Shown here piece by piece: positions 7,611 through 14,414 of a DNA stretch of 16,303 nucleotides. The DNA comes from Alphaproteobacteria bacterium (lineage in GTDB: Bacteria; Pseudomonadota; Alphaproteobacteria; UBA7887), in contig JANQOH010000354.1 in NCBI GenBank assembly GCA_028289725.1, forward strand, positions 1-16,303, read 5' to 3'. Numbering within the stretch: the stretch's first letter is position 1; every line of letters begins with the position of its first letter. The notes below the pieces were generated by a model that did not search any database, was not told the origin of the DNA, and was given only the letters and a program-made list of their open reading frames with translations. The position numbers were made by a program, and so were the translations under genes.

Positions 7611-8075
7611 TCAGGACTCCGAGTTTTCGGTTTTTTCAGCAGTTTCCGTGGTCTCCGCAGCGGGTGCGGCAGATGCGGCGGCGGGCTTGTCCCCGCTCGA
7701 CTCACGCGGGCCGTCGCCCGACCGGCCGCGTCGTCCGCGGTCGTCGCGAGACGAACGGCTCTGCATCATGATCGAGGGTTCTTCAGGCAATGCGTCGACA
7801 CGCAAGGTCATATAGCGCAGCACATCTTCGCTGATGCGCATATTGCGCTCCATCTCGTGGACCGCTGCCGCCGGCGCATCGAGCTTCAGCATGGTGTAGT
7901 GACCCTTGCGGTTCTTCTTGATGCGGTAGGAGAGGTTCTTCAGACCCCAATATTCGCGCGTCCCGGCCGATCCGCCATTCTCGGAGACAATTCCCTCGAA
8001 GCGTTCGGCGAGCGATTCAACTTCCTGCGCGGGAATGTCCTGGCGCGCGATAAATACACTCTCGTAGAGCGGCAT
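7611..8075 (-). CDS. rpsF: 30S ribosomal protein S6 with extended C-terminus
   Basis: First gene of the operon, 154 residues against about 131-135 in E. coli. The S6 fold covers about residues 1-100 (MPLYESVFIARQDI start, NLSYRIKKNRKGHY at 47-60, and RNMRISEDVLRYMTLRVD at 77-94). The remaining tail changes character twice. Residues 106-127 are Arg/Ser/Gly/Asp-rich, and 130-154 are Ala/Thr/Glu-rich, ending in several glutamates. In E. coli, RimK adds glutamates to the S6 C-terminus; here the genome already encodes an acidic end. AGGGAG lies 6 bases before the ATG. The promoter is at 8210-8237, giving a leader of about 125 bases. Confidence 0.97.
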   Translation of the reverse strand: MPLYESVFIARQDIPAQEVESLAERFEGIVSENGGSAGTREYWGLKNLSYRIKKNRKGHYTMLKLDAPAAAVHEMERNMRISEDVLRYMTLRVDALPEEPSIMMQSRSSRDDRGRRGRSGDGPRESSGDKPAAASAAPAAETTETAEKTENSES

Positions 8076-8134
8076 AAATGGCTCCCTAGACCCAGTACCC
8101 TGGTGTGCCTGATAGAACTTCAGCGCGGACCCAT

Positions 8135-8159
8135 GGTCGCCGCTCGAGCCGCCACGACC
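8135..8159 (-). promoter_or_regulatory. Stem-loop in the rpsF leader, candidate autoregulatory site
   Basis: On the minus strand GGTCGT (8159-8154) can pair with GCGACC (8140-8135), with one G-U pair and an internal GCTCGAGC palindrome. It sits in the 5' leader of the rpsF message. rpsF operons in many bacteria carry a leader bound by the S6:S18 complex. I cannot confirm the conserved bulge of that motif here, so this is only a candidate. Confidence 0.25.
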
Positions 8160-8182
8160 AATTCACCGCCCGCGACCCATTC

Positions 8183-8209
8183 GCGGCGCGCCGAAATATA
8201 AGGCGCCGC
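8183..8209. repeat. Inverted repeat at the rpsF transcription start
   Basis: GCGGCGC (8183-8189) and GCGCCGC (8203-8209) form a 7-base inverted repeat around an AT-rich centre that includes GAAATATAA. It begins right next to the -10 box at 8210-8215, so it spans the predicted start point of rpsF transcription. That position suits a repressor operator better than an RNA structure. A nested GCGCC/GGCGC pair resembles the repeat at 10533-10550 before fabF. Confidence 0.4.
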
Positions 8210-8237
8210 ACTATACTCATTTCGCCCGCTGGCGCAA
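8210..8237 (-). promoter_or_regulatory. Promoter for rpsF-rpsR-rplI
   Basis: On the minus strand a -35 box TTGCGC (8237-8232) is separated by 16 bases from a -10 box TATAGT (8215-8210). It faces rpsF and predicts a start near 8203. It is the best sigma-70-like pair I found in the window. It lies back to back with the fabD promoter candidate. Confidence 0.6.
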
Positions 8238-8253
8238 GCGCCGCTCCGCGTGC

Positions 8254-8283
8254 TTGACAGCCCCGTGACCGCGGTTACTTCTA
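8254..8283 (+). promoter_or_regulatory. Possible promoter for fabD
   Basis: A consensus -35 TTGACA is at 8254-8259 and faces fabD. The region at the right distance (ACTTCT at 8277-8282 for a 17-base spacer) is a poor -10, so the call rests mostly on the -35. Further on, the leader to fabD contains a run of seven T at 8335-8341 shortly before the ribosome site. Confidence 0.35.
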
Positions 8284-8362
8284 GCGGCCTGAGCCCGCCG
8301 GTCCGGGGGATATGTGCGGGGTCGCCGAGACGTGTTTTTTTGATCAGCCATGGAGCGGGACA

Positions 8363-9304
8363 ATGGCGCGCGCATTCGTGTTTCCGGGCCAAGGGTCGCA
8401 AGCTGTCGGCATGGGGCAGGCGCTGCACGATGCCTTCGCCGCGGCGCGGGAAGTGTATCAAGAGGTCGACGATGCGCTCGATACGCATCTCTCCCGCATC
8501 ATCTTTGGCGGCCCGGAAGATACGCTCACGCTTACCGAGAACGCTCAGCCCGCCTTGATGGCAACGTCGCTCGCGGTTGTCCGCGTGTTGGAGACCGAGG
8601 CGGACATCACACCGGCCAAGGCGGCGGCGTTCGTCGCCGGGCATTCCTTAGGCGAATATTCGGCTTTGGCGGCGGCGGGCGCTTTAAGCCTCGCCGATAC
8701 CGCGCGCCTGCTGCGCCGGCGCGGCCAAGCCATGCAAGAGGCCGTGCCGGTCGGCGAGGGGGCGATGGCCGCGGTGCTTGGCCTCGAGCTCGACGATGTT
8801 AGCGCGGCGGCGGAGGCCGCGTCGTCGGAAGGCGTGTGTCAGGTGGCGAATGACAACGCGCCCGGACAAGTGGTGCTGTCGGGCGCGACCGCGGCGGTCG
8901 AGCGCGCGGTGGATTTGGTCAAGGAGAAAGGTGCGAAGCGCGCCATGCCCTTGCCGGTGAGCGCGCCGTTTCACTGTTCGCTGTTGGCGCCGGCCGCCGA
9001 TGTCATGGCCGAGGCCTTGGACGCCGTGACAATCACCGCACCCCAACCGACTTGGATTGCCAATGTCGCCGCGGCGCCGATCGCGGAGCCCGCGCGCATC
9101 CGTACGGCGCTCGTGGAGCAAGTCACCGCAACCGTCCGTTGGCGGGAAAGCGTGCTGTATATGAAAGACCACGATGTCGACACTTTGGTAGAGCTCGGCG
9201 CCGGCCAGGTTCTGTCGCGGCTCGCCAAGCGGATCGACCGAGAGGTTTCCGGCATATCCGTGTTGGAGCCCGCGGACATCGAATCATTCGCCAATTCATT
9301 GTGA
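8363..9304 (+). CDS. fabD: Malonyl-CoA:ACP transacylase
   Basis: Transfers malonyl from CoA to acyl carrier protein, supplying the extender unit for fatty acid synthesis. It is 313 residues, the normal length. The N-terminal FPGQGSQ is at 7-13. The nucleophile Ser95 lies in GHSLGEYSAL (93-102), a conserved Arg is at 120 in LLRRRGQAM, and the catalytic His204 is in PVSAPFHCSL. The frame is open upstream to an ATG at 8312. I chose the ATG at 8363 because GGAG lies 7 bases ahead of it and the family starts at this MARAFVFPGQG position. First gene of the fab operon, 19 bases before fabG. Confidence 0.97.
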   Translation: MARAFVFPGQGSQAVGMGQALHDAFAAAREVYQEVDDALDTHLSRIIFGGPEDTLTLTENAQPALMATSLAVVRVLETEADITPAKAAAFVAGHSLGEYSALAAAGALSLADTARLLRRRGQAMQEAVPVGEGAMAAVLGLELDDVSAAAEAASSEGVCQVANDNAPGQVVLSGATAAVERAVDLVKEKGAKRAMPLPVSAPFHCSLLAPAADVMAEALDAVTITAPQPTWIANVAAAPIAEPARIRTALVEQVTATVRWRESVLYMKDHDVDTLVELGAGQVLSRLAKRIDREVSGISVLEPADIESFANSL

Positions 9305-9323
9305 GACGGAGAAGGGAACCGGC

Positions 9324-10061
9324 ATGTTCGATTTAGACGGTAAGGGTGCCTTGGTGACCGGCGCGTCCGGCGGAATTGGCGGCGCCATCGCGCGCGCGTT
9401 GCATGGGGCGGGCGCCAATGTGGCCTTGTCCGGCACGCGCAAGGAGGCGCTTGACGCGCTCGCCGCAGACCTCGGTGACAATGCGAATGTCGTTCCTTGC
9501 AATTTGTCAGACGCGGACGCGGTGGCGGCGCTCGCCAGGGAGGCCGAGGCCGCGATCGGCCAGCTCGATATCGTCGTCAACAATGCCGGGCTCACGCGCG
9601 ATGGCTTGACCATGCGCATGAAGGACGAGGATTGGGACGCGGTGCTCGCGATCAATCTCACCGCCGCGTTTCGTATTGGGCGTGCGGCCTTGCGCGGCAT
9701 GATGAAGCGGCGCTGGGGCCGCATTATCAACATCACCTCCATCGTCGGCGTGACCGGCAATCCGGGTCAGGCGAACTACGCTGCGTCGAAGGCGGGCATG
9801 ATCGGCATGAGCAAGTCGCTGGCCGCCGAAGTCGCGTCACGTGGCGTCACGGTCAATTGCATCGCGCCAGGCTTCATCGATACCGCGATGACGCAAGCGC
9901 TTGACGAGGCGCAGCACGAGCGCTTGCTCGGCGCCATTCCGGCGGGCCGATTGGGCACGTCTGACGACGTTGCCGCGGGCGCGGTCTATTTGGCGTCGGA
10001 CGAAGCGGCCTACGTCACCGGGCAGACCTTGCACATCAATGGCGGCATGGCCATGATCTAA
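9324..10061 (+). CDS. fabG: 3-oxoacyl-ACP reductase
   Basis: NADPH-dependent short-chain dehydrogenase that reduces 3-ketoacyl-ACP in each elongation round. It is 245 residues, as expected. The cofactor motif TGASGGIG is at 12-19 and NNAG at 86-89. The catalytic residues are Asn111, Ser139, Tyr152 and Lys156 (YAASK). The end GQTLHINGGMAMI is typical of FabG. The ribosome site GGAGAAGGGA precedes the ATG. Its place between fabD and acpP separates it from the many other SDR proteins. Confidence 0.97.
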   Translation: MFDLDGKGALVTGASGGIGGAIARALHGAGANVALSGTRKEALDALAADLGDNANVVPCNLSDADAVAALAREAEAAIGQLDIVVNNAGLTRDGLTMRMKDEDWDAVLAINLTAAFRIGRAALRGMMKRRWGRIINITSIVGVTGNPGQANYAASKAGMIGMSKSLAAEVASRGVTVNCIAPGFIDTAMTQALDEAQHERLLGAIPAGRLGTSDDVAAGAVYLASDEAAYVTGQTLHINGGMAMI

Positions 10062-10216
10062 CCGCCGTTCCGGCCTGATTTTGGTAGGGTCCAGACCATC
10101 TGGCAAACCGTTTGGAAGTGTGTTAGGAACGCGCGCCCGCCCATCAGGGTATGCCGTGCCGGTCGCCGACCGGGGCGCAAATTTATAGTCACGAAATCGC
10201 GATAGGGGATGTGCTA
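10062..10216 (+). promoter_or_regulatory. fabG-acpP intergenic region with possible acpP promoter and hairpin
   Basis: The 155-base gap contains a perfect small hairpin, CCGGTC (10159-10164) with GACCGG (10168-10173) around GCC. Eleven bases after it comes a -10-like TATAGT at 10184-10189, identical to the rpsF -10. No recognisable -35 is spaced for it. acpP is usually expressed far above its neighbours, so a private promoter or processing site here is plausible. The hairpin lacks a T-run and is unlikely to terminate. Confidence 0.35.
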
Positions 10217-10459
10217 ATGAGTGACGCGAACGACGTCGCCGAGCGGGTGAAGAAGATTGTCGTTGAACATTTGGGCATTGATGAAGCCAAAGTCACCGAA
10301 AGCGCCAGTTTGATGGACGATTTGGGCGCCGACAGCTTGGACGCCGTCGAAATGGTGATGGCCTTTGAGGAAGAATTCGGCTGTGAGATCCCCGATGACG
10401 TCGCCGATAAGATCGTCACCGTTCAAGATGCCATCGATTACATTAAGAAACAGGTGTAA
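10217..10459 (+). CDS. acpP: Acyl carrier protein
   Basis: Small acidic carrier that holds growing acyl chains on a phosphopantetheine arm. It is 80 residues, the standard length. The attachment Ser40 is in the signature LGADSLD (36-42). The flanking helix VEMVMAFEEEFGCEIPDD is the usual partner-recognition helix II. The frame is open upstream to an ATG at 10151, but the ATG at 10217 gives the family N-terminus (MSDANDVAERVKKIV) and has AGGGGA ahead of it. Lies between fabG and fabF, as in most proteobacteria. Confidence 0.98.
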   Translation: MSDANDVAERVKKIVVEHLGIDEAKVTESASLMDDLGADSLDAVEMVMAFEEEFGCEIPDDVADKIVTVQDAIDYIKKQV

Positions 10460-10532
10460 TTAACTGCTGTACGCTCCGGCCGCGCCCCGCGACTCGGGCG
10501 GTCGTAGGTCACCGAATCGATATGCGGCGGGG

Positions 10533-10550
10533 GCGCCTGAAATAGGGCGC
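10533..10550 (+). repeat. Short inverted repeat just before fabF
   Basis: GCGCC (10533-10537) and GGCGC (10546-10550) flank TGAAATAG. The right arm covers part of the AGGG that is the best ribosome-site candidate for fabF, ending 8 bases before the ATG. Folding could therefore limit fabF translation. It resembles the nested repeat in front of rpsF (GCGCC-GAAATATAA-GGCGC). Confidence 0.35.
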
Positions 10551-10558
10551 TGGAATCG

Positions 10559-11818
10559 ATGAAACGAGTCGTTATCACGGGCCTAGGTATGGTCACCCCG
10601 CTTGCCGACGGTGTTCAGGCGAGTTGGGACCGCTTGGTCGAATCCAAATCCGGCATCGGCCAAATCACAGGGATTGATGTCTCGGACTTGCCGGCGAAAG
10701 TTGCCGGCCAAGTACCGCGCAACGGCGAGGCCGACGCGTTCAAACCGGACGACTATATCGATCCGAAAGAACAGCGGCGGATGGATCCGTTCATTCACTA
10801 CGCTCTGGCAGCGGCGGACCAAGCGGTGCGCGATGCGGAATGGACGCCCGAGGAATCGGAAGCTCTCGAACGAACCGGCGTCTTGATAGGATCGGGCATT
10901 GGCGGTTTGCCGGCCATCGAAGCCGCGACGCTGACGCTGCATGAAAAAGGCCCGCGGCGAATCAGCCCGTTCTTTATTCCATCGAGTTTGATCAATCTGG
11001 CGTCGGGCCAGGTCCAGATCAAATATGGCTATCGGGGTCCGAACCATTCCGTGGTGACCGCGTGTTCGACCGGCGCGCATGCCATTGGCGATGCCGCGCG
11101 CCTGATTATGTGGGGCGATGCGGATGTCATGGTCGCTGGCGGAGCGGAGGCCGCGATATCGCGGCTCGGAATCGCCGGTTTCGCGGCGGCCCGCGCCTTG
11201 TCGACTAGTTTCAACGATGAGCCCGAACGCGCGTCGCGGCCCTGGGACAAAGATCGCGACGGGTTTGTCATGGGCGAGGGCGCCGGCGTGGTCGTCCTGG
11301 AAGATTATGAGCATGCCAAGAAACGTGGCGCTCGCATGTACGCCGAAGTCGTCGGCTACGGCATGTCGGGTGACGCCTACCACATTACGGCGCCGTCGCC
11401 CGATGGCGATGGCGGCTTTCGCTCCATGCGGGCCGCATTGGAACGCGCCGAAATGGACCCCTCCGACATCGATTATGTCAATGCGCACGGCACGTCGACG
11501 CCGCTTGGCGACGAAATCGAACTCGGCGCGGTCAAGCGTTTGTTCGGCAATGCCGCGGGCAAATTGTCGATGTCGTCGACCAAATCGTCGGTCGGTCATT
11601 TGCTTGGCGCGGCCGGTGCGGTCGAAGCGATCTTTTCGGTCCTATCGATTGTCCACAACGTCGTGCCGCCGACACTCAATTTGGAGAACCCATCCGATGG
11701 GTGTGATCTCGACTTGGTGCCATTGACGGCGAAGGAGCGGCCGGTCCGCGCGGCGCTCTCCAACTCCTTTGGCTTCGGCGGCACCAACGCCAGCCTGGTT
11801 CTTAGACAGGTACAGTGA
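10559..11818 (+). CDS. fabF: 3-oxoacyl-ACP synthase II
   Basis: Condensing enzyme that extends acyl-ACP by two carbons and controls the balance of long unsaturated chains. It is 419 residues, as usual. The catalytic triad is Cys169 (VTACSTGAHA), His310 (NAHGTSTPLGD) and His347 (SSVGHLLGAAG), with Lys342 in STKSS. The C-terminal SFGFGGTNASLVL is the typical glycine-rich loop. It follows acpP after 99 bases. The ribosome site is weak (AGGG, 11 bases from the ATG). The stop TGA overlaps a GTG that opens the 13-codon frame leading to mltG. Confidence 0.97.
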   Translation: MKRVVITGLGMVTPLADGVQASWDRLVESKSGIGQITGIDVSDLPAKVAGQVPRNGEADAFKPDDYIDPKEQRRMDPFIHYALAAADQAVRDAEWTPEESEALERTGVLIGSGIGGLPAIEAATLTLHEKGPRRISPFFIPSSLINLASGQVQIKYGYRGPNHSVVTACSTGAHAIGDAARLIMWGDADVMVAGGAEAAISRLGIAGFAAARALSTSFNDEPERASRPWDKDRDGFVMGEGAGVVVLEDYEHAKKRGARMYAEVVGYGMSGDAYHITAPSPDGDGGFRSMRAALERAEMDPSDIDYVNAHGTSTPLGDEIELGAVKRLFGNAAGKLSMSSTKSSVGHLLGAAGAVEAIFSVLSIVHNVVPPTLNLENPSDGCDLDLVPLTAKERPVRAALSNSFGFGGTNASLVLRQVQ

Positions 11819-11856
11819 CCGACGCGGTGCGAATGCACGATCGTTTGTCCGACTAA
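11815..11856 (+). other. 13-codon mini-ORF bridging fabF and mltG
   Basis: GTG at 11815 overlaps the fabF stop (GTGA). The frame runs VTDAVRMHDRLSD and stops at TAA 11854-11856, which overlaps the mltG start (TAATG). No other start for mltG lies between the fabF stop and 11856, and mltG has no Shine-Dalgarno sequence. The layout looks like a coupling peptide that carries ribosomes from fabF to mltG. It could instead be the relic of a frameshifted mltG N-terminus, or chance. Confidence 0.35.
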
Positions 11857-12863
11857 TGCGGTTTCTTGGCGCGCTCTTTTCGCTGGCCATCTTGCTCGGC
11901 GTTTGCGTCGGCGGGCTCGCGTTGGCCGTGGTCAACCACGCCGGTCGGCCTGGGCCACTCCAGCAAGATATCGTTCTCGATATTTCCCAAGGCAGCAGTG
12001 TCGCCGGTGCCGCCGAAAAGCTTGAACAAGCGGGCGTCATCGATAATGCCTGGATGTTTGAGATCGCGTTTCGTCTGCTTGCGTCCGGCGGCAAATTGAA
12101 AGCCGGCGAATATGCGTTGCCGGCCGGTGTCAGCACGCGCACGCTCATCGATTTGCTCATTGCCGGCAAAACGCTGGCGCGCAAAATCACGGTGCCCGAG
12201 GGACTCACATCCCATGAGATCGTGGAATTGGTGACCGGTACATCCGGATTGGTCGATGCCATTGTCGCGCCGCCGGACGAGGGTACGCTGCTGCCCGAGA
12301 CATATCATTTCACAAAGGGCGATACCCGAGGCGACGTGATCGCGCGCATGCAGTCGGCCTTGTCTGAGGCTATGGCCGAACTTTGGCCCGAGCGCGCCGA
12401 GAACCTTCCTTTCGACACGCCGGCTGAAGCTTTGGTGCTGGCTTCGATCGTTGAAAAGGAAACCGGTATCGCGGACGAACGAGCGCATATCGCCGGCGTG
12501 TTCGTAAACCGCCTGCGGACCGGCATGCGGCTGCAATCCGATCCAACGGTGATTTATGGCCTGACCAATGGAGAGGGTCCGTTGGGTCGACCATTGACGC
12601 GGAAAGATCTCGACACGGACCATCCGTTCAACACCTACAAGATTGATGGCTTGCCGCCGCGTCCGATTGCCAATCCGGGCCGAGCAGCGATCGCCGCGGT
12701 TCTCAATCCGCTGGAAACCGAGAACCTGTTTTTTGTCGCCGATGGCACGGGCGGCCACGTCTTCGCGAAAACGCTTGAGGAGCACAATCGCAACGTCGCG
12801 AAATGGCGCAAGGTTCAGCGCGAGGCGCGCACCGGCGCCGAATCCGAAGAAACCGATCCATAG
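11856..12863 (+). CDS. mltG: Endolytic murein transglycosylase MltG
   Basis: Inner-membrane enzyme that cuts nascent glycan strands and is thought to set their length. It is 335 residues from the ATG at 11856, near the E. coli length of about 340. An N-terminal membrane anchor (about 3-26, hydrophobic) is followed by a LysM-like region and then the YceG domain. Signature blocks are LLPETYHF (145-152), ASIVEKETG (196-204, holding the catalytic glutamate), VFVNRLRTGMRLQSDPTVIYG (215-235, partly quoted for location) and HPFNTYKIDGLPPRPIANPG. The frame is open upstream inside fabF, but those codons cannot be the real N-terminus because the anchor begins at 11856. No clear ribosome site; see the mini-ORF at 11815. 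Confidence 0.94.
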   Translation: MRFLGALFSLAILLGVCVGGLALAVVNHAGRPGPLQQDIVLDISQGSSVAGAAEKLEQAGVIDNAWMFEIAFRLLASGGKLKAGEYALPAGVSTRTLIDLLIAGKTLARKITVPEGLTSHEIVELVTGTSGLVDAIVAPPDEGTLLPETYHFTKGDTRGDVIARMQSALSEAMAELWPERAENLPFDTPAEALVLASIVEKETGIADERAHIAGVFVNRLRTGMRLQSDPTVIYGLTNGEGPLGRPLTRKDLDTDHPFNTYKIDGLPPRPIANPGRAAIAAVLNPLETENLFFVADGTGGHVFAKTLEEHNRNVAKWRKVQREARTGAESEETDP

Positions 12864-12872
12864 GGCGCCGCC

Positions 12873-13754
12873 GTGGCTGTCGCGAGCATGACCGGTTTTG
12901 CCCGGAGCCAGGGGCAAGATGAACGCCTCGGCTGGTCGTGGGAGCTAAAGACCGTCAACAATCGCGGGTTCGATTTGCGCGTGCGTTTGGGGGCCGGCAA
13001 CGACGTGCTGGAGCCCGCTGTCCGAAAGGCGTCGGCGGATCGCATCAAACGCGGAAGCATGAGCGTGTCGTTGGGGATCAAACGGCTCTCCGGCGCCGGC
13101 GCAGTGAAGATCAACCGCGATCTTTTGCAGCAGTTCTTGGCGGTGGTCGCTGAACTCGACACCGGAAATCGCATCGATCCGCCGCGGGTCGACGGTCTAC
13201 TGTCCTTGCCGGGCATGGTCGAGCCGGCGGACGAGGATGAGGGCGCGCTCGAAGCCCGCCACGCCGCGATGATGAGAGACTTCGGCGAAGCGCTCGATGC
13301 CTTGGTGGCCAATCGACGCGAAGAGGGGGCGCGGCTCACCGCGGTGCTGACCGGTCTCTTGGATAGCATCGCGTCGCTCGCCGAAGAAGCGGCTCAATGC
13401 GCCGCCACGCAACCGGATGCCTTGCACAAGAGGTTCGCCCAGCAAGTCGAAGAGTTCGCCGCCAACGCAAAGAACCTGTCGGACGAAAGGTTGGCGCAAG
13501 AGGTCGCGTTGCTCGCGGTCAAGGCGGACGTACGCGAGGAACTGGATCGCTTGCAGGCGCATATCGCCGCGGCGCGCGACCTGCTGGCCGAGGACGGCCC
13601 GATTGGCCGCAAGCTCGATTTCCTTTGCCAGGAATTCAATCGCGAAGTGAACACACTGTGTTCCAAATCGAGCGACCTCGAACTCACCCGCATTGGCTTG
13701 GCACTCAAATCGGCCGTCGATCAAGTGCGCGAGCAAGTGCAGAACATCGAGTGA
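12873..13754 (+). CDS. yicC: YicC/YloC family endoribonuclease
   Basis: Member of the YicC family, which in E. coli has been linked to RNA cleavage and small-RNA turnover. It is 293 residues, the usual length. The N-terminal domain opens with the family hallmark SMTGFAR (5-11) and ELKTVNNRGFD (24-34). The C-terminal domain (formerly DUF1732, about 208-293) includes KADVREELDRLQAH (217-230) and FLCQEFNREVNTLCSKS (250-266). The start is GTG, 9 bases after the mltG stop, with AGGG ahead. It lies directly before gmk, as in many proteobacteria. Confidence 0.93.
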   Translation: MAVASMTGFARSQGQDERLGWSWELKTVNNRGFDLRVRLGAGNDVLEPAVRKASADRIKRGSMSVSLGIKRLSGAGAVKINRDLLQQFLAVVAELDTGNRIDPPRVDGLLSLPGMVEPADEDEGALEARHAAMMRDFGEALDALVANRREEGARLTAVLTGLLDSIASLAEEAAQCAATQPDALHKRFAQQVEEFAANAKNLSDERLAQEVALLAVKADVREELDRLQAHIAAARDLLAEDGPIGRKLDFLCQEFNREVNTLCSKSSDLELTRIGLALKSAVDQVREQVQNIE

Positions 13755-13765
13755 TCGGGGGCCGG

Positions 13766-14404
13766 GTGACAGAACAGACACCGATACGCCGTCGCGGGCT
13801 GATGCTCATCTTATCCTCGCCGTCGGGGGCCGGGAAAACGACCATTTCGCGCGAGCTTCTCGCCAGCGACGAAAACTTGTGGATGTCCGTGTCCGTCACT
13901 ACGCGGCCTAAACGTCCGAGTGAAATCGCGGGCGAAGATTATCGGTTCGTCCAAAAAGGCGAATTTGATGCCATGGTGAAAAATGGCGAACTATTGGAAC
14001 ATGCTCGCGTTTTTGATCATCACTACGGAACCCCGCGCGCGCCGGTGGAATCGTCGCTGCGCGATGGACGAGACGTTTTGTTCGACATCGACTGGCAGGG
14101 CGCGCAGCAACTGACCGAAGCTATGGGCGACGATGTGGTCAAAGTGTTCATATTGCCGCCGAGTACCGCGGAGCTTGAACGCCGCCTCACAACCCGTGCA
14201 CAGGATTCGGCTGAGGTGGTGGCAAGCCGGATGGCCAAGGCCGCCGGCGAAATGACCCATTGGGCGGAATATGATTACATCGTCATCAACCACGATATCA
14301 GCGACGCGGTCGGCGAAGTTAGCGCAATCCTGTGTGCCGAGCGCCTGCGCCGTGACCGCTACATCGACCTCAGCCGCTTCGTTGGCACGCTGACCGAGGG
14401 CTAG
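13766..14404 (+). CDS. gmk: Guanylate kinase
   Basis: Phosphorylates GMP to GDP with ATP, required for GTP and dGTP supply. It is 212 residues from the GTG at 13766. The P-loop SSPSGAGKTT is at 17-26. GMP-binding residues lie in SVTTRPKRPSE (43-53), EDYRFV (57-62) and HHYGTP (85-90), and DIDWQGAQQL (107-116) is the conserved acidic block. A GGGGG run lies just before the GTG, while an ATG at 13802 would give a 200-residue protein that still contains the P-loop. I prefer the GTG. The same frame stays open 123 codons into yicC, but that part is out-of-frame yicC sequence. Last gene of the plus-strand operon, convergent with rsmA and only 10 bases away. Confidence 0.96.
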   Translation: MTEQTPIRRRGLMLILSSPSGAGKTTISRELLASDENLWMSVSVTTRPKRPSEIAGEDYRFVQKGEFDAMVKNGELLEHARVFDHHYGTPRAPVESSLRDGRDVLFDIDWQGAQQLTEAMGDDVVKVFILPPSTAELERRLTTRAQDSAEVVASRMAKAAGEMTHWAEYDYIVINHDISDAVGEVSAILCAERLRRDRYIDLSRFVGTLTEG

Positions 14405-14414
14405 CCTGTCTTGT

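Noticed and set aside
8294..8341. Terminator-like CCCGC/GCGGG pair followed by seven T before fabD
   Set aside because: The stem is only 5 bases with a 17-base loop, and the T-run is 14 bases away, so it does not fit an intrinsic terminator.
10583..11599. A 338-codon open frame antisense to fabF
   Set aside because: fabF is certain on the plus strand and the antisense product has shadow-like composition and no recognisable motif.
11853..12917. A 354-codon open frame antisense to mltG and the start of yicC
   Set aside because: Both plus-strand genes show strong family motifs; the antisense product resembles no family.
13397..13765. Open frame extending gmk 123 codons upstream into yicC
   Set aside because: The extension is yicC read out of frame and has no relation to guanylate kinases, which start near 13766.
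14405..14414. Bidirectional terminator between gmk and rsmA
   Set aside because: Only 10 bases separate the genes and no hairpin or T-run is visible.
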